Of a stretch of DNA of 64,000 nt, positions 52,605-61,949 are shown piece after piece. The first letter of the stretch is position 1. Each line of letters begins with the position of its first letter. The notes below the pieces were generated by a model. It was not told the origin of the DNA. It did not search any database and saw only the letters and a program-made list of their open reading frames with translations. Source of the stretch: UBA7657 sp049652985 (GTDB lineage Bacteria > Pseudomonadota > Alphaproteobacteria > Micavibrionales > Micavibrionaceae); the NCBI GenBank assembly GCA_049652985.1, contig JBASFK010000002.1, positions 682,001 through 746,000 on the forward strand, given 5' to 3'. Made by a program: the position numbers and the translations under genes.

Positions 52605-53713
52605 AAATCGCCTATATCGCGCCGCAGGCTATCCCATCGCAAGCCGCCAACAGTATCCATATGATGAAAATGGCGCAAGCCCTGGCGTATGGCGGGCATG
52701 ACGTCACATTGTTCGCGGCGCGGGGAAGCGACGATTGTGAAGACGATATATTCGCCTATTACGGCGTCCAACGGAATTTCAAACTGAAGCTTCAGAACCG
52801 GCGACCTGGGAAATGGGGCCTGATCGCATACGGCTTTAAAAACGCGGCGGGTGCGCGGCAGATGAAAGTCGATCTCGTTTTCAGCCGGTGCCTGATGAGC
52901 GGATGGGCAGCGGCGATTTCGAATTTTCCGGTTCTTTTCGAAACGCATGATTCACCCTCTGCGCTGAATAATATTGCACGGAGTATTTTCAGGCGGCTGA
53001 CGGAACATAAAAACCTTCGCGGGCTCGTGGTGATTTCTGTGGCGCTCAAAAATCATATCGCGGCGCAGAATAAAATTCCGGCAGAGAAAATAATTGTGGC
53101 GCCGGACGGCGCCGACCCGATGCCGCCCGCGCAAAGCGCGCCGTTCGAAAAAAATCCCGGCTCGTTTCATGCCGGCTATACGGGACATTTGTACAGCGGG
53201 CGCGGGATAGAGATTATTGCCGAGATGGCGAAGGCCTGCGGTGACGTCACCTTTCATATCGTGGGCGGCGCGCCGGGCGATCTGGCTTATTGGCAGGACA
53301 GGCTTAAGTCATTGAAAAACATTGTTTTTTATGGTCATATTGCGCCCGGGCGCGTGCCGGGTTTTCTGCAGAATTTCGACGTTCTGCTGGCGCCCTATCA
53401 GAAGAAGGTCGCCGTTGCGGGCAATACGGGCGACACGGCAGCATGGATGTCGCCGCTGAAGATTTTCGAATATATGGCGGCGGGCAAGCCGATGATCTGC
53501 TCCGACATGCCGGTGCTGCGCGAGGTTTTGCAGAATGGCGAAAACGCGGTTCTTGTATCGCCGGATTCGGTTGCGGACTGGACAGCGGCGCTGAAGAAAT
53601 TGCAGGCGGATCAAAGCCTGGCGGCGCGCATCGGAAAAACGGCGCAGGAAAAATTTCTATCGCATTACAGGTGGCAGAAACGGGCAGAGAAAATTATGAA
53701 AGCCGTGGGATAG
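52601..53713 (+). CDS. GT4 glycosyltransferase
   Basis: 370 residues, GT-B fold. N-terminal domain KIAYIAPQAIPSQAANSIHM; C-terminal donor domain with GYTGHLYSGRGIEII, DVLLAPYQKK and the E-x7-E-like EYMAAGKPMICSDMPVLREV. Adds a sugar to the growing surface glycan; donor and acceptor are unknown. The start overlaps the preceding stop (ATGA). It precedes the MBOAT gene by 7 bases. Confidence 0.88.
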   Translation: MKIAYIAPQAIPSQAANSIHMMKMAQALAYGGHDVTLFAARGSDDCEDDIFAYYGVQRNFKLKLQNRRPGKWGLIAYGFKNAAGARQMKVDLVFSRCLMSGWAAAISNFPVLFETHDSPSALNNIARSIFRRLTEHKNLRGLVVISVALKNHIAAQNKIPAEKIIVAPDGADPMPPAQSAPFEKNPGSFHAGYTGHLYSGRGIEIIAEMAKACGDVTFHIVGGAPGDLAYWQDRLKSLKNIVFYGHIAPGRVPGFLQNFDVLLAPYQKKVAVAGNTGDTAAWMSPLKIFEYMAAGKPMICSDMPVLREVLQNGENAVLVSPDSVADWTAALKKLQADQSLAARIGKTAQEKFLSHYRWQKRAEKIMKAVG

Positions 53714-53720
53714 ACGGGTC

Positions 53721-55232
53721 ATGCTTTTCAATTCCGCTATTTTTATTTTTGGATTCCTGCCTGTGGTTCTGGCGATTTACTGGTCGTTGCACCGGGCCGG
53801 AAAAACACAACTTGCGATTAGTTTCCTTATTCCATTATCGCTGGCGTTTTACGCTTACTGGAACCCGCCTTTTGTCTTTCTGTTAATCGGCTCGATCCTG
53901 TTTAATTATACCTGCGGGCGCTATATAGCAGCCGGAGCCGGGCGTGTTTTTCTTACAGCGGCGATAGGCGTCAATCTTTCGCTGCTGGCGTGGTTCAAAT
54001 ACGCGTTGATGATCACGGAAACGGTCAATATAGCAGCCGGAACGGCGCTTAATCCCGGCGATATTTTTCTTCCCCTAGGGATTTCGTTTTTTACATTTCA
54101 CCAGATCACGTACCTCGTCGATATTCACAAGGGGAAAATCACGCCCGTTTCTTTCCGCAATTACGCGCTATATGTCGGATTTTTCCCCCAGCTTATCGCC
54201 GGACCGATCGTGCGGGCGTGGGAAATTGTGCCGCAATTCACGCATTTCACGGGCAATGAAAAATTCTGGCGGAACATGGCCACGGGCGCCGGTTTTTTTA
54301 TCATGGGCCTGCTCAAAAAAGTTTTTATCGCTGACAGCCTCGCAATGTATGCGAACCCCGTTTTTGCGCTCGCCGAGCAGGGGAAAAATCTGGCATTCTT
54401 TGACGCATGGACCGGCGCGCTGGCCTATACATTCCAGCTTTATTTCGATTTCTCGGGCTACAGCGACATGGCTATCGGTCTTGGGCTGATGCTGGGATTT
54501 GTCCTGCCGATCAATTTTCTTTCGCCTTATAAATCGGCGAGCATCATCGAATTCTGGCAGCGCTGGCACATAACGATGTCACGGTTTTTCCGGGATTATC
54601 TTTATATCCCGCTCGGCGGAAACCGGGGAAAGACCGAGCACAAGATATTCAACCTCGCGGTCACCATGTTCCTCGCCGGGCTGTGGCATGGCGCGGGATG
54701 GACGTTCGCACTCTGGGGATTGCTGCACGGAATTTACCTGGCCATCAATCACCTGTTCGTTTCGTGGCGCAAAAAATCATGGCCACAGGCTGATACAGAC
54801 GGGTGGCCATACAGGGCAGCCGCGCATGCCCTGACCATGCTGGCCGTGGTGACGGGATGGGTTTTGTTTCGCGCCGAGAGCCTGGCCGGCGCGGGACGTA
54901 TGTTCAAAGCCATGAGCGGCGCCGACGGCGTTGTTCTGCCGACACGGGTTTTCAATATGGTGGAGTGGGTCGGGCAGGAAGGATTTTTCCGGATCGCACG
55001 GGCCGGGGATCACTGGATTTCAACATCTTTCGACGTGTTTTTGTGGATCGGCGTATCTTACGCGCTGTGCCTGGCCTTGCCGTCCAGCGTGGAATATTTT
55101 GGGTTAAGCGAAAGCCGCACGCGGTTTAAATTCACCGCGAACAGGCGCACAATCTTTGCCTTTGCGCTCATGGGCGTTCTTGCACTGTTCAGCATGCAAC
55201 GCATATCCGAATTTTTGTATTTTCAGTTTTAG
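53721..55232 (+). CDS. MBOAT O-acyltransferase, AlgI-like (copy 2)
   Basis: 503 residues, paralogue of the protein encoded at 28381. Same motifs: LYFDFSGYSDMAIGLGLM, FWQRWHITMSRFFRDYLYIP with His283, AGLWHGAGWTF with His323, and the same end SEFLYFQF. Probably acylates the glycan built by this operon, which would explain two copies with different targets. The next gene starts 6 bases later, with the ribosome-binding site using the stop codon (TTAGGA). Confidence 0.92.
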   Translation: MLFNSAIFIFGFLPVVLAIYWSLHRAGKTQLAISFLIPLSLAFYAYWNPPFVFLLIGSILFNYTCGRYIAAGAGRVFLTAAIGVNLSLLAWFKYALMITETVNIAAGTALNPGDIFLPLGISFFTFHQITYLVDIHKGKITPVSFRNYALYVGFFPQLIAGPIVRAWEIVPQFTHFTGNEKFWRNMATGAGFFIMGLLKKVFIADSLAMYANPVFALAEQGKNLAFFDAWTGALAYTFQLYFDFSGYSDMAIGLGLMLGFVLPINFLSPYKSASIIEFWQRWHITMSRFFRDYLYIPLGGNRGKTEHKIFNLAVTMFLAGLWHGAGWTFALWGLLHGIYLAINHLFVSWRKKSWPQADTDGWPYRAAAHALTMLAVVTGWVLFRAESLAGAGRMFKAMSGADGVVLPTRVFNMVEWVGQEGFFRIARAGDHWISTSFDVFLWIGVSYALCLALPSSVEYFGLSESRTRFKFTANRRTIFAFALMGVLALFSMQRISEFLYFQF

Positions 55233-55238
55233 GACGGC

Positions 55239-56330
55239 ATGAACGAGAAAAACGGAAAAAAATTTGTAACTCTCCTCCTCCCGGCAATGGCCCTGCTGGG
55301 AATTACAGGCATGATTGGATCGTATATTCTGGACCCGTTCCAGATTTTTCATACTTCGTGGCTTACGCAGGACCGTTACCTGACGTCCTATGAACGGTTT
55401 CAGAATGCGGGACTGATTGCAGGAATGAAAGAGCGAGAAGATTGCTGTGAAACCATCATCATCGGCACGTCGCATTCGCAGAATTTCATTCCTTCTCATG
55501 TTGCCAAGGCATTTCGCAGCAATGGAGTCCTGCAGCTCAGTATGCCGGGTCCATTGGCCAGCGAGCAGGAAATCACGCACAAAAAGGCATCAGAATCCAA
55601 AGAGATAAAAAATGTCATATGGGACATACACGACCCGTTCGCAGGCAATGTTATCGTGCCGCCGAATGACCCGGCGGAACTGAGGAAAAAGCCCGACAGG
55701 CTTTTTCCGCTTTTTCTCTACGATGAAAACAGGCTGAACGATTATCTCCTGCTGGCGTCAGCGGATCTTTTCGTGCGCTTCACGGAACAGATATTCAAGG
55801 GAAAACCTTATGATGTTTCCCGCTCATGGTATTTCGAGGCAAAAAATTCTTTTGGCAAAGGCAGGGAACTTGGTCTCACAGACACCTTCTTCATTCCAAA
55901 ACACGTTCCGGAATCCTATGAAAGTCATAAATTCCCGAATATTGACGAGATCATTATTCCGGCGGTTGTAAATCACCCGGAGCAGAAATTTTTTATCTTC
56001 TTCCCCCCGTACTCCAAGCATTTTTACGCGACCATGACACAGGAGGAATTCAGCCAGCTCATGGCCATGCGCTTAATCCTGGCGCGGAAACTGGCAAAGC
56101 ACCCTAATGCGCAGCTTTTTTCTTTCGATGGCTGGAAAGACACCGAAAACCTCGACAATTACAAGGATCTTGGCCATTACAGTGCGGAGATGAGCAGGAG
56201 AATCATCGAATCGATGGCCGCGGGCAAGAACCGGTTGCGGGGGCGTGACGCCGCACGTAATATTGGTGACCTAACCGGGGACGTAAACGCCTATATAACC
56301 CGGTTTGAGTCGGATGCGGGGAAGGAGTAA
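55239..56330 (+). CDS. SGNH-like acyl-transfer partner of MBOAT (copy 2)
   Basis: 363 residues, paralogue of the 29831 product. N-terminal anchor (FVTLLLPAMALLGITGMIGSY), then DRYLTSYERFQNAGLI, IGTSHSQNF with Ser78, and the C-terminal DLGH (Asp310, His313). The Ser / Asp-x-x-His arrangement matches SGNH acyl-enzymes, facing the periplasm. Paired with the MBOAT in the same order and spacing as the first module. Confidence 0.7.
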   Translation: MNEKNGKKFVTLLLPAMALLGITGMIGSYILDPFQIFHTSWLTQDRYLTSYERFQNAGLIAGMKEREDCCETIIIGTSHSQNFIPSHVAKAFRSNGVLQLSMPGPLASEQEITHKKASESKEIKNVIWDIHDPFAGNVIVPPNDPAELRKKPDRLFPLFLYDENRLNDYLLLASADLFVRFTEQIFKGKPYDVSRSWYFEAKNSFGKGRELGLTDTFFIPKHVPESYESHKFPNIDEIIIPAVVNHPEQKFFIFFPPYSKHFYATMTQEEFSQLMAMRLILARKLAKHPNAQLFSFDGWKDTENLDNYKDLGHYSAEMSRRIIESMAAGKNRLRGRDAARNIGDLTGDVNAYITRFESDAGKE

Positions 56331-56340
56331 AATAGCCGCC

Positions 56341-57423
56341 ATGAGCCGGAAACCGGTCATCGTTTTTATTCTGCCCGATTTGACGCCCGGCGGCGCCGAA
56401 ACGGTTTTGATCAGGCTTATGAATGCCCTGCCCCGTGATCAATACGAGCCTGTGCTTGTGACAGTCAGCGGCGACGGGCGACTCAAAAACTTTATTGCGC
56501 CAGAAATCCCCCTTCATTCACTAAATTCCGGCAATGTTATCGCAGCGCTGCCGAAGCTTTACAGGAAAATTCGCGAGATTAATCCGGACGTCGTTGTTTC
56601 CACCATGGCGCATATGAATTTCGCGGCCATGATCCTGCGGCCGTTTTTTAGGCGCGCAAAATTCATCGTGCGGGAATCGACGGTACCGGAATGCACCCTG
56701 GCGGAGCGCGGGATGCTTGGCCCCCTGATCCGTATTCTTTATTTTATGCTTTACCCGCTGGCTGACCGGGTCATCGCGCCCGCGCGCATTGTCGCCTACA
56801 AGATGAGCCTGCAGCTTAAAGTCCCGCGCCACAAAATAATTATCCTGCCCAATCCCGTAGATATCGAAAAAGCCGGTAATTTTATTCATCAAAAAGCGCA
56901 TGACGGAACAATCCGCTTCGTTGCCGCAGGGCGGCTTCATCCTGAAAAAGGCTTCGACAGGCTTATCAAGGCGCTGAAGGATTATAGAGGTACATCGTGG
57001 CACCTGACCCTGCTTGGCGAGGGCGAGCAGCGCGGACAGCTTGAACATATGATTGGCGCATTGAAGCTCGGGGACAGGGTTACGCTGGCGGGATTCCAGC
57101 CTGAACCATGGGAAGAATATGCCTCCGCTGATTGCTTTCTCCTGCCGTCACGGTGGGAAGGATTGCCGAACGCTGCCCTGGAAGCCCTTGCCTGCGGCAC
57201 GCGCGTGATCGCGGTGCGGGAGGCCGGAGGCATTGTTGAAATTGCCGCCGAAGCACCGGATGACGCGGTTATGCTGGTGAACAGCATGCCGCATTTCCTG
57301 CGCGAGATGGGGAAAATTACACCTGCCAGAATGGAAAAAGAATCCCTGATGCCCGTGCGCTATGAGAAGAATGCGGTCATGATACAATTTCAAAAAGTCC
57401 TGCAGGACGTTCTGGCTGCATAA
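56341..57423 (+). CDS. GT4 glycosyltransferase
   Basis: 360 residues. KPVIVFILPDLTPGGAETVL (acceptor domain, GGAE motif), ILPNPVDIEKAG, AAGRLHPEKGFDRLIKAL, and SRWEGLPNAALEALACGTRV, the last containing the donor-binding E-x7-E. Close to capsule and LPS GT4 enzymes. ATG at 56341 lies 13 bases after an AAGGAG. Last gene of the nine-gene operon; it converges with the epimerase gene, leaving 3 bases. Confidence 0.9.
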   Translation: MSRKPVIVFILPDLTPGGAETVLIRLMNALPRDQYEPVLVTVSGDGRLKNFIAPEIPLHSLNSGNVIAALPKLYRKIREINPDVVVSTMAHMNFAAMILRPFFRRAKFIVRESTVPECTLAERGMLGPLIRILYFMLYPLADRVIAPARIVAYKMSLQLKVPRHKIIILPNPVDIEKAGNFIHQKAHDGTIRFVAAGRLHPEKGFDRLIKALKDYRGTSWHLTLLGEGEQRGQLEHMIGALKLGDRVTLAGFQPEPWEEYASADCFLLPSRWEGLPNAALEALACGTRVIAVREAGGIVEIAAEAPDDAVMLVNSMPHFLREMGKITPARMEKESLMPVRYEKNAVMIQFQKVLQDVLAA

Positions 57424-57426
57424 TTC

Positions 57427-58419
57427 TCAGGAAACTTTATAATAATCCTTATACCACGCGATAAAGCGCGGAACGCCTTCGGAGATCGGCGTTTTGGGCC
57501 GGAAACCGCTGACCACCGTGGTTTCAGAAATATCGGCGTAAGTCTCTTTTACATCCCCCGGCTGCATTTCTTTCATTTCCTTGTTGGCTTTTTTGCCAAG
57601 TTCTTTCTCGATCAGGCTGATGAAGTCCATCAGGTTTTCGCTGCGGGTGTTGCCGATGTTCAATACGCGGTGGGGGGCGCTGTCATCGGACATTTTTTCG
57701 GGCGGACGATCCAGCGTGGCGACGACGCCGTCCACGATGTCGTCAACATAGGTGAAATCGCGTTTCATTTCGCCCTTGTTAAATACAGGGACAGGCTTTC
57801 CTTCCGAAATTGCCTTGGTGAAGATAAACAACGCCATATCGGGCCGGCCCCAGGGGCCGTATACCGTGAAGAAACGCAGACCTGTCTGCGGAATGCCGTA
57901 GAGATTAGAATAAGCCTGGCTCATCAGTTCGTCGCTGCGTTTTGTCGCGGCATATAGCGATACGGGATTATCGACTGAGTCCTTGACCGAGAAAGGAAGT
58001 TTTTTGTTGCCGCCATAGACAGAGGAAGAACTGGCATAAACCAGGTGTTTAAAATTTTCAGTGTGGCGGCACATCTCGAGCACCGTCAGGTGGCCCATGC
58101 AGTTGCTGGTGATATAGGCGTAAGGATTCTCGAGAGAATAACGCACGCCTGCCTGCGCCGCGAGATGGACGACGCGCGTGAACGGTCCGTGCTGGGCCCA
58201 GAGAGCCTCCATGCCCTGCTTGTCGGCGATATCCTGTTTTACGAATTTGAATTTCGTGAAGTTGGCTAGTTGCTCAAGGCGCGATTCTTTCAGCGAGACA
58301 TCATAGTAATCATTCATGTTGTCGATGCCAACGACCGTTTCGCCGCGTTGCAGAAGATTGAGCGCCGTGTGGAACCCGATAAAGCCTGCGGCACCTGTGA
58401 CCAAAACCGGATCGTTCAT
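57427..58419 (-). CDS. UDP-glucuronate 4-epimerase-like NAD-dependent epimerase
   Basis: 330 residues, extended SDR. NAD site VTGAAGFIGFHTALNLLQRG, catalytic SSSVYGGN and YAATKRSDELM (Tyr, Lys), and the substrate loop LRFFTVYGPWGRPDMALF. The segment VVHLAAQAGVRYSLENPYAY is typical of UDP-glucuronate 4-epimerases (LspL/Cap1J), giving UDP-galacturonate. Other UDP-uronic or amino-uronic substrates are possible because the UDP-sugar dehydrogenase gene lies just upstream. Confidence 0.9.
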   Translation of the reverse strand: MNDPVLVTGAAGFIGFHTALNLLQRGETVVGIDNMNDYYDVSLKESRLEQLANFTKFKFVKQDIADKQGMEALWAQHGPFTRVVHLAAQAGVRYSLENPYAYITSNCMGHLTVLEMCRHTENFKHLVYASSSSVYGGNKKLPFSVKDSVDNPVSLYAATKRSDELMSQAYSNLYGIPQTGLRFFTVYGPWGRPDMALFIFTKAISEGKPVPVFNKGEMKRDFTYVDDIVDGVVATLDRPPEKMSDDSAPHRVLNIGNTRSENLMDFISLIEKELGKKANKEMKEMQPGDVKETYADISETTVVSGFRPKTPISEGVPRFIAWYKDYYKVS

Positions 58420-58430
58420 TTTCCCTGCTT

Positions 58431-59708
58431 TTATAATGTTTGATAATCCCGGTCGGCGGAAAATTCATATCCGCGCCATATGCCTTTGAGATCGTAAATA
58501 AAACCGCCCGGCTTGAGAAACGCCTCGATCGCCTGCGGCTTCAGGGCCCGGTAATCGCTGTGCGAAACGGCCAGCGCGACGCCGTCATAATCACCCTTCG
58601 CGGGTAAATCACCGAGTAGCTTCATGCCGTATTCATGCGTGACATCTTCGGCCCGCGCGTGGGGATCGTGGATATCGACTGTATGGCCGTTTTCCTGCAG
58701 GCGTTTGATAATGTCGACGACCTTGGTGTTGCGGATATCGTTGATATTTTCCTTAAAGGTGAAGCCGAGCACGAGCACGCGGCCATTGCCTTTTATTTTT
58801 GCGGCGATCTGGTCGGCGACGAACAGGCCCATGCGGTCGTTGATCTTGCGGCCCGCCAGGATGATTTCCGGGTGATGGCCGACGGCAGTGGCACAGTGCG
58901 CGAGATAATAAGGATCCACGCCGATGCAATGGCCGCCGACGAGACCGGGCGTGAAAGGCAGGAAATTCCATTTCGTCCCGGCGGCTTGCAGGACATCATA
59001 GGCCGAGAGGCCGAGCTTGCTCAGCACCATCGTGATTTCGTTGATGAAGGCGACATTGATATCTCGCTGCGCGTTTTCGATGGCCTTGGCGGCTTCGGCT
59101 GTGCGGATATCGCGGGCTTTGAAAATATTGTTGTTATTAATGGTGCCGTAAAGTTTCGCGAGGAAATCAGTGACTTCCGGTGTCTGGCCCGCGACGACCT
59201 TGGTGATTTTTTGCACGGTGTGCTCGGCATCGCCGGGGTTGATGCGTTCGGGCGAATAGCCGAGGAAAAAATCGGAGCCGCATTTAAGGTTACTGCCTTC
59301 CGCCAGGATAGGACCGCAGACATCCTCGGTGACGCCGGGATAGACGGTGCTTTCATAAACGACGATATCGCCTTTTTTCAGGTAACTTGCGACCGTGCGC
59401 GAGGCGGCCTCGACTGCAGCCAGGTTAGGATTGTTTTCACCATCCAGCGGCGTGGGCACGGTGACGATATAGACATTGCAATCCGCGATGTCGCCGGGGT
59501 AGCTGGTGAATTTGCAGGTCGTGGATGTCAGCAGGTCGCCGGTGATCTCGTGGTTGGAGTCTACGCCGCTTTTGAGTTCCCTGACCCTGCGCTCGAAAAC
59601 GTCAAAGCCGGTGACCTTCATGTGACGCGAAAGCATCAGCGCCAGCGGCATGCCCACATAGCCAAGCCCCACAACGCCGATATGAGCGGTTTTTAAATCG
59701 TAAGTCAT
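58431..59708 (-). CDS. UDP-N-acetylhexosamine 6-dehydrogenase (TviB/WbpO-like)
   Basis: 425 residues. Rossmann site IGVVGLGYVGMPLALMLSRH, VTVPTPLDGENNPNLAAVEA, STVYPGVTED, the catalytic Cys in LVGGHCIGVDPYYLAHCA, and VLVLGFTFKENINDIRNTKV. Oxidises the C6 of a UDP-HexNAc to a uronic acid with NAD. The family includes TviB, WbpO, WecC and WbpA; by overall pattern the TviB/WbpO type looks closest, but the substrate (UDP-GlcNAc, UDP-GalNAc or UDP-ManNAc from WecB) is not certain. Confidence 0.9.
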   Translation of the reverse strand: MTYDLKTAHIGVVGLGYVGMPLALMLSRHMKVTGFDVFERRVRELKSGVDSNHEITGDLLTSTTCKFTSYPGDIADCNVYIVTVPTPLDGENNPNLAAVEAASRTVASYLKKGDIVVYESTVYPGVTEDVCGPILAEGSNLKCGSDFFLGYSPERINPGDAEHTVQKITKVVAGQTPEVTDFLAKLYGTINNNNIFKARDIRTAEAAKAIENAQRDINVAFINEITMVLSKLGLSAYDVLQAAGTKWNFLPFTPGLVGGHCIGVDPYYLAHCATAVGHHPEIILAGRKINDRMGLFVADQIAAKIKGNGRVLVLGFTFKENINDIRNTKVVDIIKRLQENGHTVDIHDPHARAEDVTHEYGMKLLGDLPAKGDYDGVALAVSHSDYRALKPQAIEAFLKPGGFIYDLKGIWRGYEFSADRDYQTL

Positions 59709-59803
59709 TGTTTTTATTGTATAGTTTTATAAGTCCGCGTCTTGCGGTGGCTTTTTATAGCGCGGGGCCCCTGCAAAAACAAATCATTAATACCGGGCTG
59801 AAA

Positions 59804-60832
59804 TCAGGCCGCTTTTTCTTGCCTGCCAAGCTGGGCGCGGAATATTTCCGCGTAGGCATCGGCCACGCGCGTAATAAGAAAATCCTCGCGATGCGTGGCA
59901 ATTTTTTCAACCAGTTCCATATGGCGCGCGCACGCGATGCTCAGCATGCCGGGCATGTCTTGTGCATCGAAGGGAACGCCATAGGGCGCTCCCACTTCCG
60001 CCGCACCGCCCCCGGCGCGGTCGTAAATTACAGGCAGGCCAAATGCGAGGGCCTCGATGAGGGCGTTGGAGCACATATCGCCTTCAGAAAGCTTGAGGTA
60101 GTAATCGGCCTCGTGCATAAGCGCGGCAATTTCCCGATGATCGAGCTTGCCCGCAAGACGTACTCGCCGTGGATTGACATTGTCATGCCACAGACCCGCG
60201 TGCGTGATTTCAATACCCGGAAATTCCGAAAGCATGGCAATTAATGCAGGCCTGTTGCGCGGGTTGCCTGAGACAGATGTGCTGAGAAGCCGCAAGGGCT
60301 TAGCCGGGTCCAAGGCAGGCCGAGGTGAAGCTTGTCCTGCCTTGGCGAACAGAACGGGAGCGCCATTGTGGATGACAGCGCTCCGGCGGGGGACAATGGC
60401 ATTTCGTTCGTAAATTCCTTTTTGATACTCACTCTGGAATATCACCAAACCCGCCATGGCGAGTTGGCGGCGAATTACCCGGTCTGTCGCCTGCTCTGAA
60501 AAACTGAGCCAATAAGGCAGAAGGGTGTTGTATCTTGCATGACGCCGCAAATTGATGGCGCGCACAAGAATTTTTGCGCCGGGGTAACGCGCGCGTATAT
60601 TTTCAAGTTCAGCAATACTATAAGCACGGCTGCCGTCACCGGGACCGGCGCTATTCTGGTTCATGAAAATGATATCAGCGGGTGGCGGCGAAACGCCTTC
60701 CTCCTTGAGGAACCTGATGGTCATGCCATGGCGCTGCGATAATTCGGAAAAAAGGGCGCGGGCGAAATTATTCCCTCCACCCCAAGGGCCGTCGACGACA
60801 TGATAGGCCGATACGACCTGCAGATTTTTCAT
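59804..60832 (-). CDS. GT4-type glycosyltransferase
   Basis: 342 residues. N-terminal VVSAYHVVDGPWGGGNNFAR, ARYPGAKILVRAINLRRHAR, VIFQSEYQKGIYERN, and the C-terminal SEGDMCSNALIEALAFGLPV, which carries the donor-site glutamates. Belongs to a GT-B family in O-antigen/capsule clusters. A very good GAGGGGGG ribosome-binding site precedes it. First gene of a minus-strand set with the dehydrogenase and the epimerase; divergent from the next methyltransferase. Confidence 0.85.
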   Translation of the reverse strand: MKNLQVVSAYHVVDGPWGGGNNFARALFSELSQRHGMTIRFLKEEGVSPPPADIIFMNQNSAGPGDGSRAYSIAELENIRARYPGAKILVRAINLRRHARYNTLLPYWLSFSEQATDRVIRRQLAMAGLVIFQSEYQKGIYERNAIVPRRSAVIHNGAPVLFAKAGQASPRPALDPAKPLRLLSTSVSGNPRNRPALIAMLSEFPGIEITHAGLWHDNVNPRRVRLAGKLDHREIAALMHEADYYLKLSEGDMCSNALIEALAFGLPVIYDRAGGGAAEVGAPYGVPFDAQDMPGMLSIACARHMELVEKIATHREDFLITRVADAYAEIFRAQLGRQEKAA

Positions 60833-60921
60833 ACCCCCTCCTGACCCTTGTTTACCAGTTGAATCCGCCCGATCTTACTCTGTATAGTGCCCCGGTGCAC
60901 CCGGAAAAAAGCGAAGGCCCC

Positions 60922-61641
60922 ATGGACAGGCAGGATTTTGAGAAATACGCGGATGTAAAGCCATTCAATGACACGGCCAACCTAGTCTGGGCGCGGCTGT
61001 GCCAGCGGTATCTGCGGATCCGCGCAAAAGACCTGCCGGGCATGAAAGTGCTCGACTACGGATGCGGCGACGGCAAGCTGCTTCAGCATCTTCACAATTA
61101 TGGTGTGGTGAAGGAAAATATATACGGGCACGAGGTTTCACAAAAACGCGTGCAACGCTGCCACGATAAAGGCTGGACAAACATTATTCATGTTGATTTG
61201 CACAAGCCGTTGCCCTTTGAAGATAAAAAATTCGATTTCGTGCATCTCATGGAAGTCATCGAACATATTCCATCGAAGGAAACCGATTTTTACATCCAGG
61301 ATATCCGCCGCATGATGAAAGACGATGCCGTCCTTTTCGTTACAACGCCGAATTACCCGGTTAAACGTTTTAATGATTTTTTTGAAGTCGTCGTCAATAA
61401 GCGATGGAAACGTATTTTTGACGATCCCACGCACGTGACGTTCTATACCGCCAAGTCACTGCAGAGCCGTTTGCAGAAATTTTTTCCATATGTGGAAGTT
61501 CTTTGTTACAAGCAGGGCGTTTTTTACCCGCGCATCAAGCACCCGGCCGCCATGCATAAAATTATCGCCATCGCGAGTCCCTCGCCTATTCCGACGGCGC
61601 TGCTGGACGGCGAAGACAATGCTTTGCCGAAAGTGGCTTAG
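60922..61641 (+). CDS. SAM-dependent methyltransferase, class I
   Basis: 239 residues. SAM site KVLDYGCGDGKLLQHLHNYG, FDFVHLMEVIEHIPS and FVTTPNYPVKRF, a Methyltransf_23 pattern of sugar/lipid-modifying methylases in glycan loci. ATG at 60922 is my choice; an in-frame GTG at 60895 or TTG at 60859 would add residues without clear homology. Its target is unknown. Downstream lies the 308-base leader region of the helicase. Confidence 0.82.
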   Translation: MDRQDFEKYADVKPFNDTANLVWARLCQRYLRIRAKDLPGMKVLDYGCGDGKLLQHLHNYGVVKENIYGHEVSQKRVQRCHDKGWTNIIHVDLHKPLPFEDKKFDFVHLMEVIEHIPSKETDFYIQDIRRMMKDDAVLFVTTPNYPVKRFNDFFEVVVNKRWKRIFDDPTHVTFYTAKSLQSRLQKFFPYVEVLCYKQGVFYPRIKHPAAMHKIIAIASPSPIPTALLDGEDNALPKVA

Positions 61642-61949
61642 TGTGCCTGTTTTAGGCTGTACGGCTATTCGTGCTTACCCTTTTTGCACCTAAACTTGCA
61701 TATCCTGAAAAACTATGCTTAATAGCGCATACTATTAGACACTTTGTATAGCTTTCACATCTGTTGCCTGCTGGACAGGCAGTGTATCGAACTCGATACC
61801 TGACGATCTTTTCACAAAAAATCGTTCTTTTGCGGGAGTTGCCGGAACCAGTCTTTAACCAGGCCGGTCCGGTCACAAGGATCTCGTAAAAAAACCCCCC
61901 GGGATGATCCCGGCGGGCGACGTTATTTTGAAAAGAAAGATATATAACA
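61642..61949 (+). promoter_or_regulatory. Long structured leader upstream of the DEAD-box gene
   Basis: 308 bases with no gene. It has two adjacent hairpins: GCCTG-CTGGA-CAGGC (61766-61780) and GTATCGA-AC-TCGATAC (61784-61799). A possible promoter is TTGCAT (61696-61701) with TTAATA (61719-61724), spacer 17. A further hairpin at 61895-61917 is annotated separately. Long structured leaders occur upstream of cold-shock helicases; whether this one regulates is unknown. Confidence 0.4.
61888..61917 (-). terminator. Rho-independent terminator read on the minus strand
   Basis: Stem CCGGGAT/ATCCCGG (61899-61905 and 61907-61913), extended by CCC/GGG after one mismatch, followed on the minus strand by seven T (61888-61894 as A on plus). 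No minus-strand gene ends here, so it may stop antisense transcription or an unknown small RNA. Confidence 0.5.

Noticed and set aside
58635..59696. Open frame of 353 codons antisense to the UDP-sugar dehydrogenase gene
   Set aside because: It is a shadow of the strongly conserved minus-strand gene; no recognisable motifs and no ribosome-binding site.
61430..61442. CACGTG core as a second parS site
   Set aside because: Flanking bases do not continue the parS palindrome. CACGTG cores near 24552, 30390 and 62868 fail in the same way.
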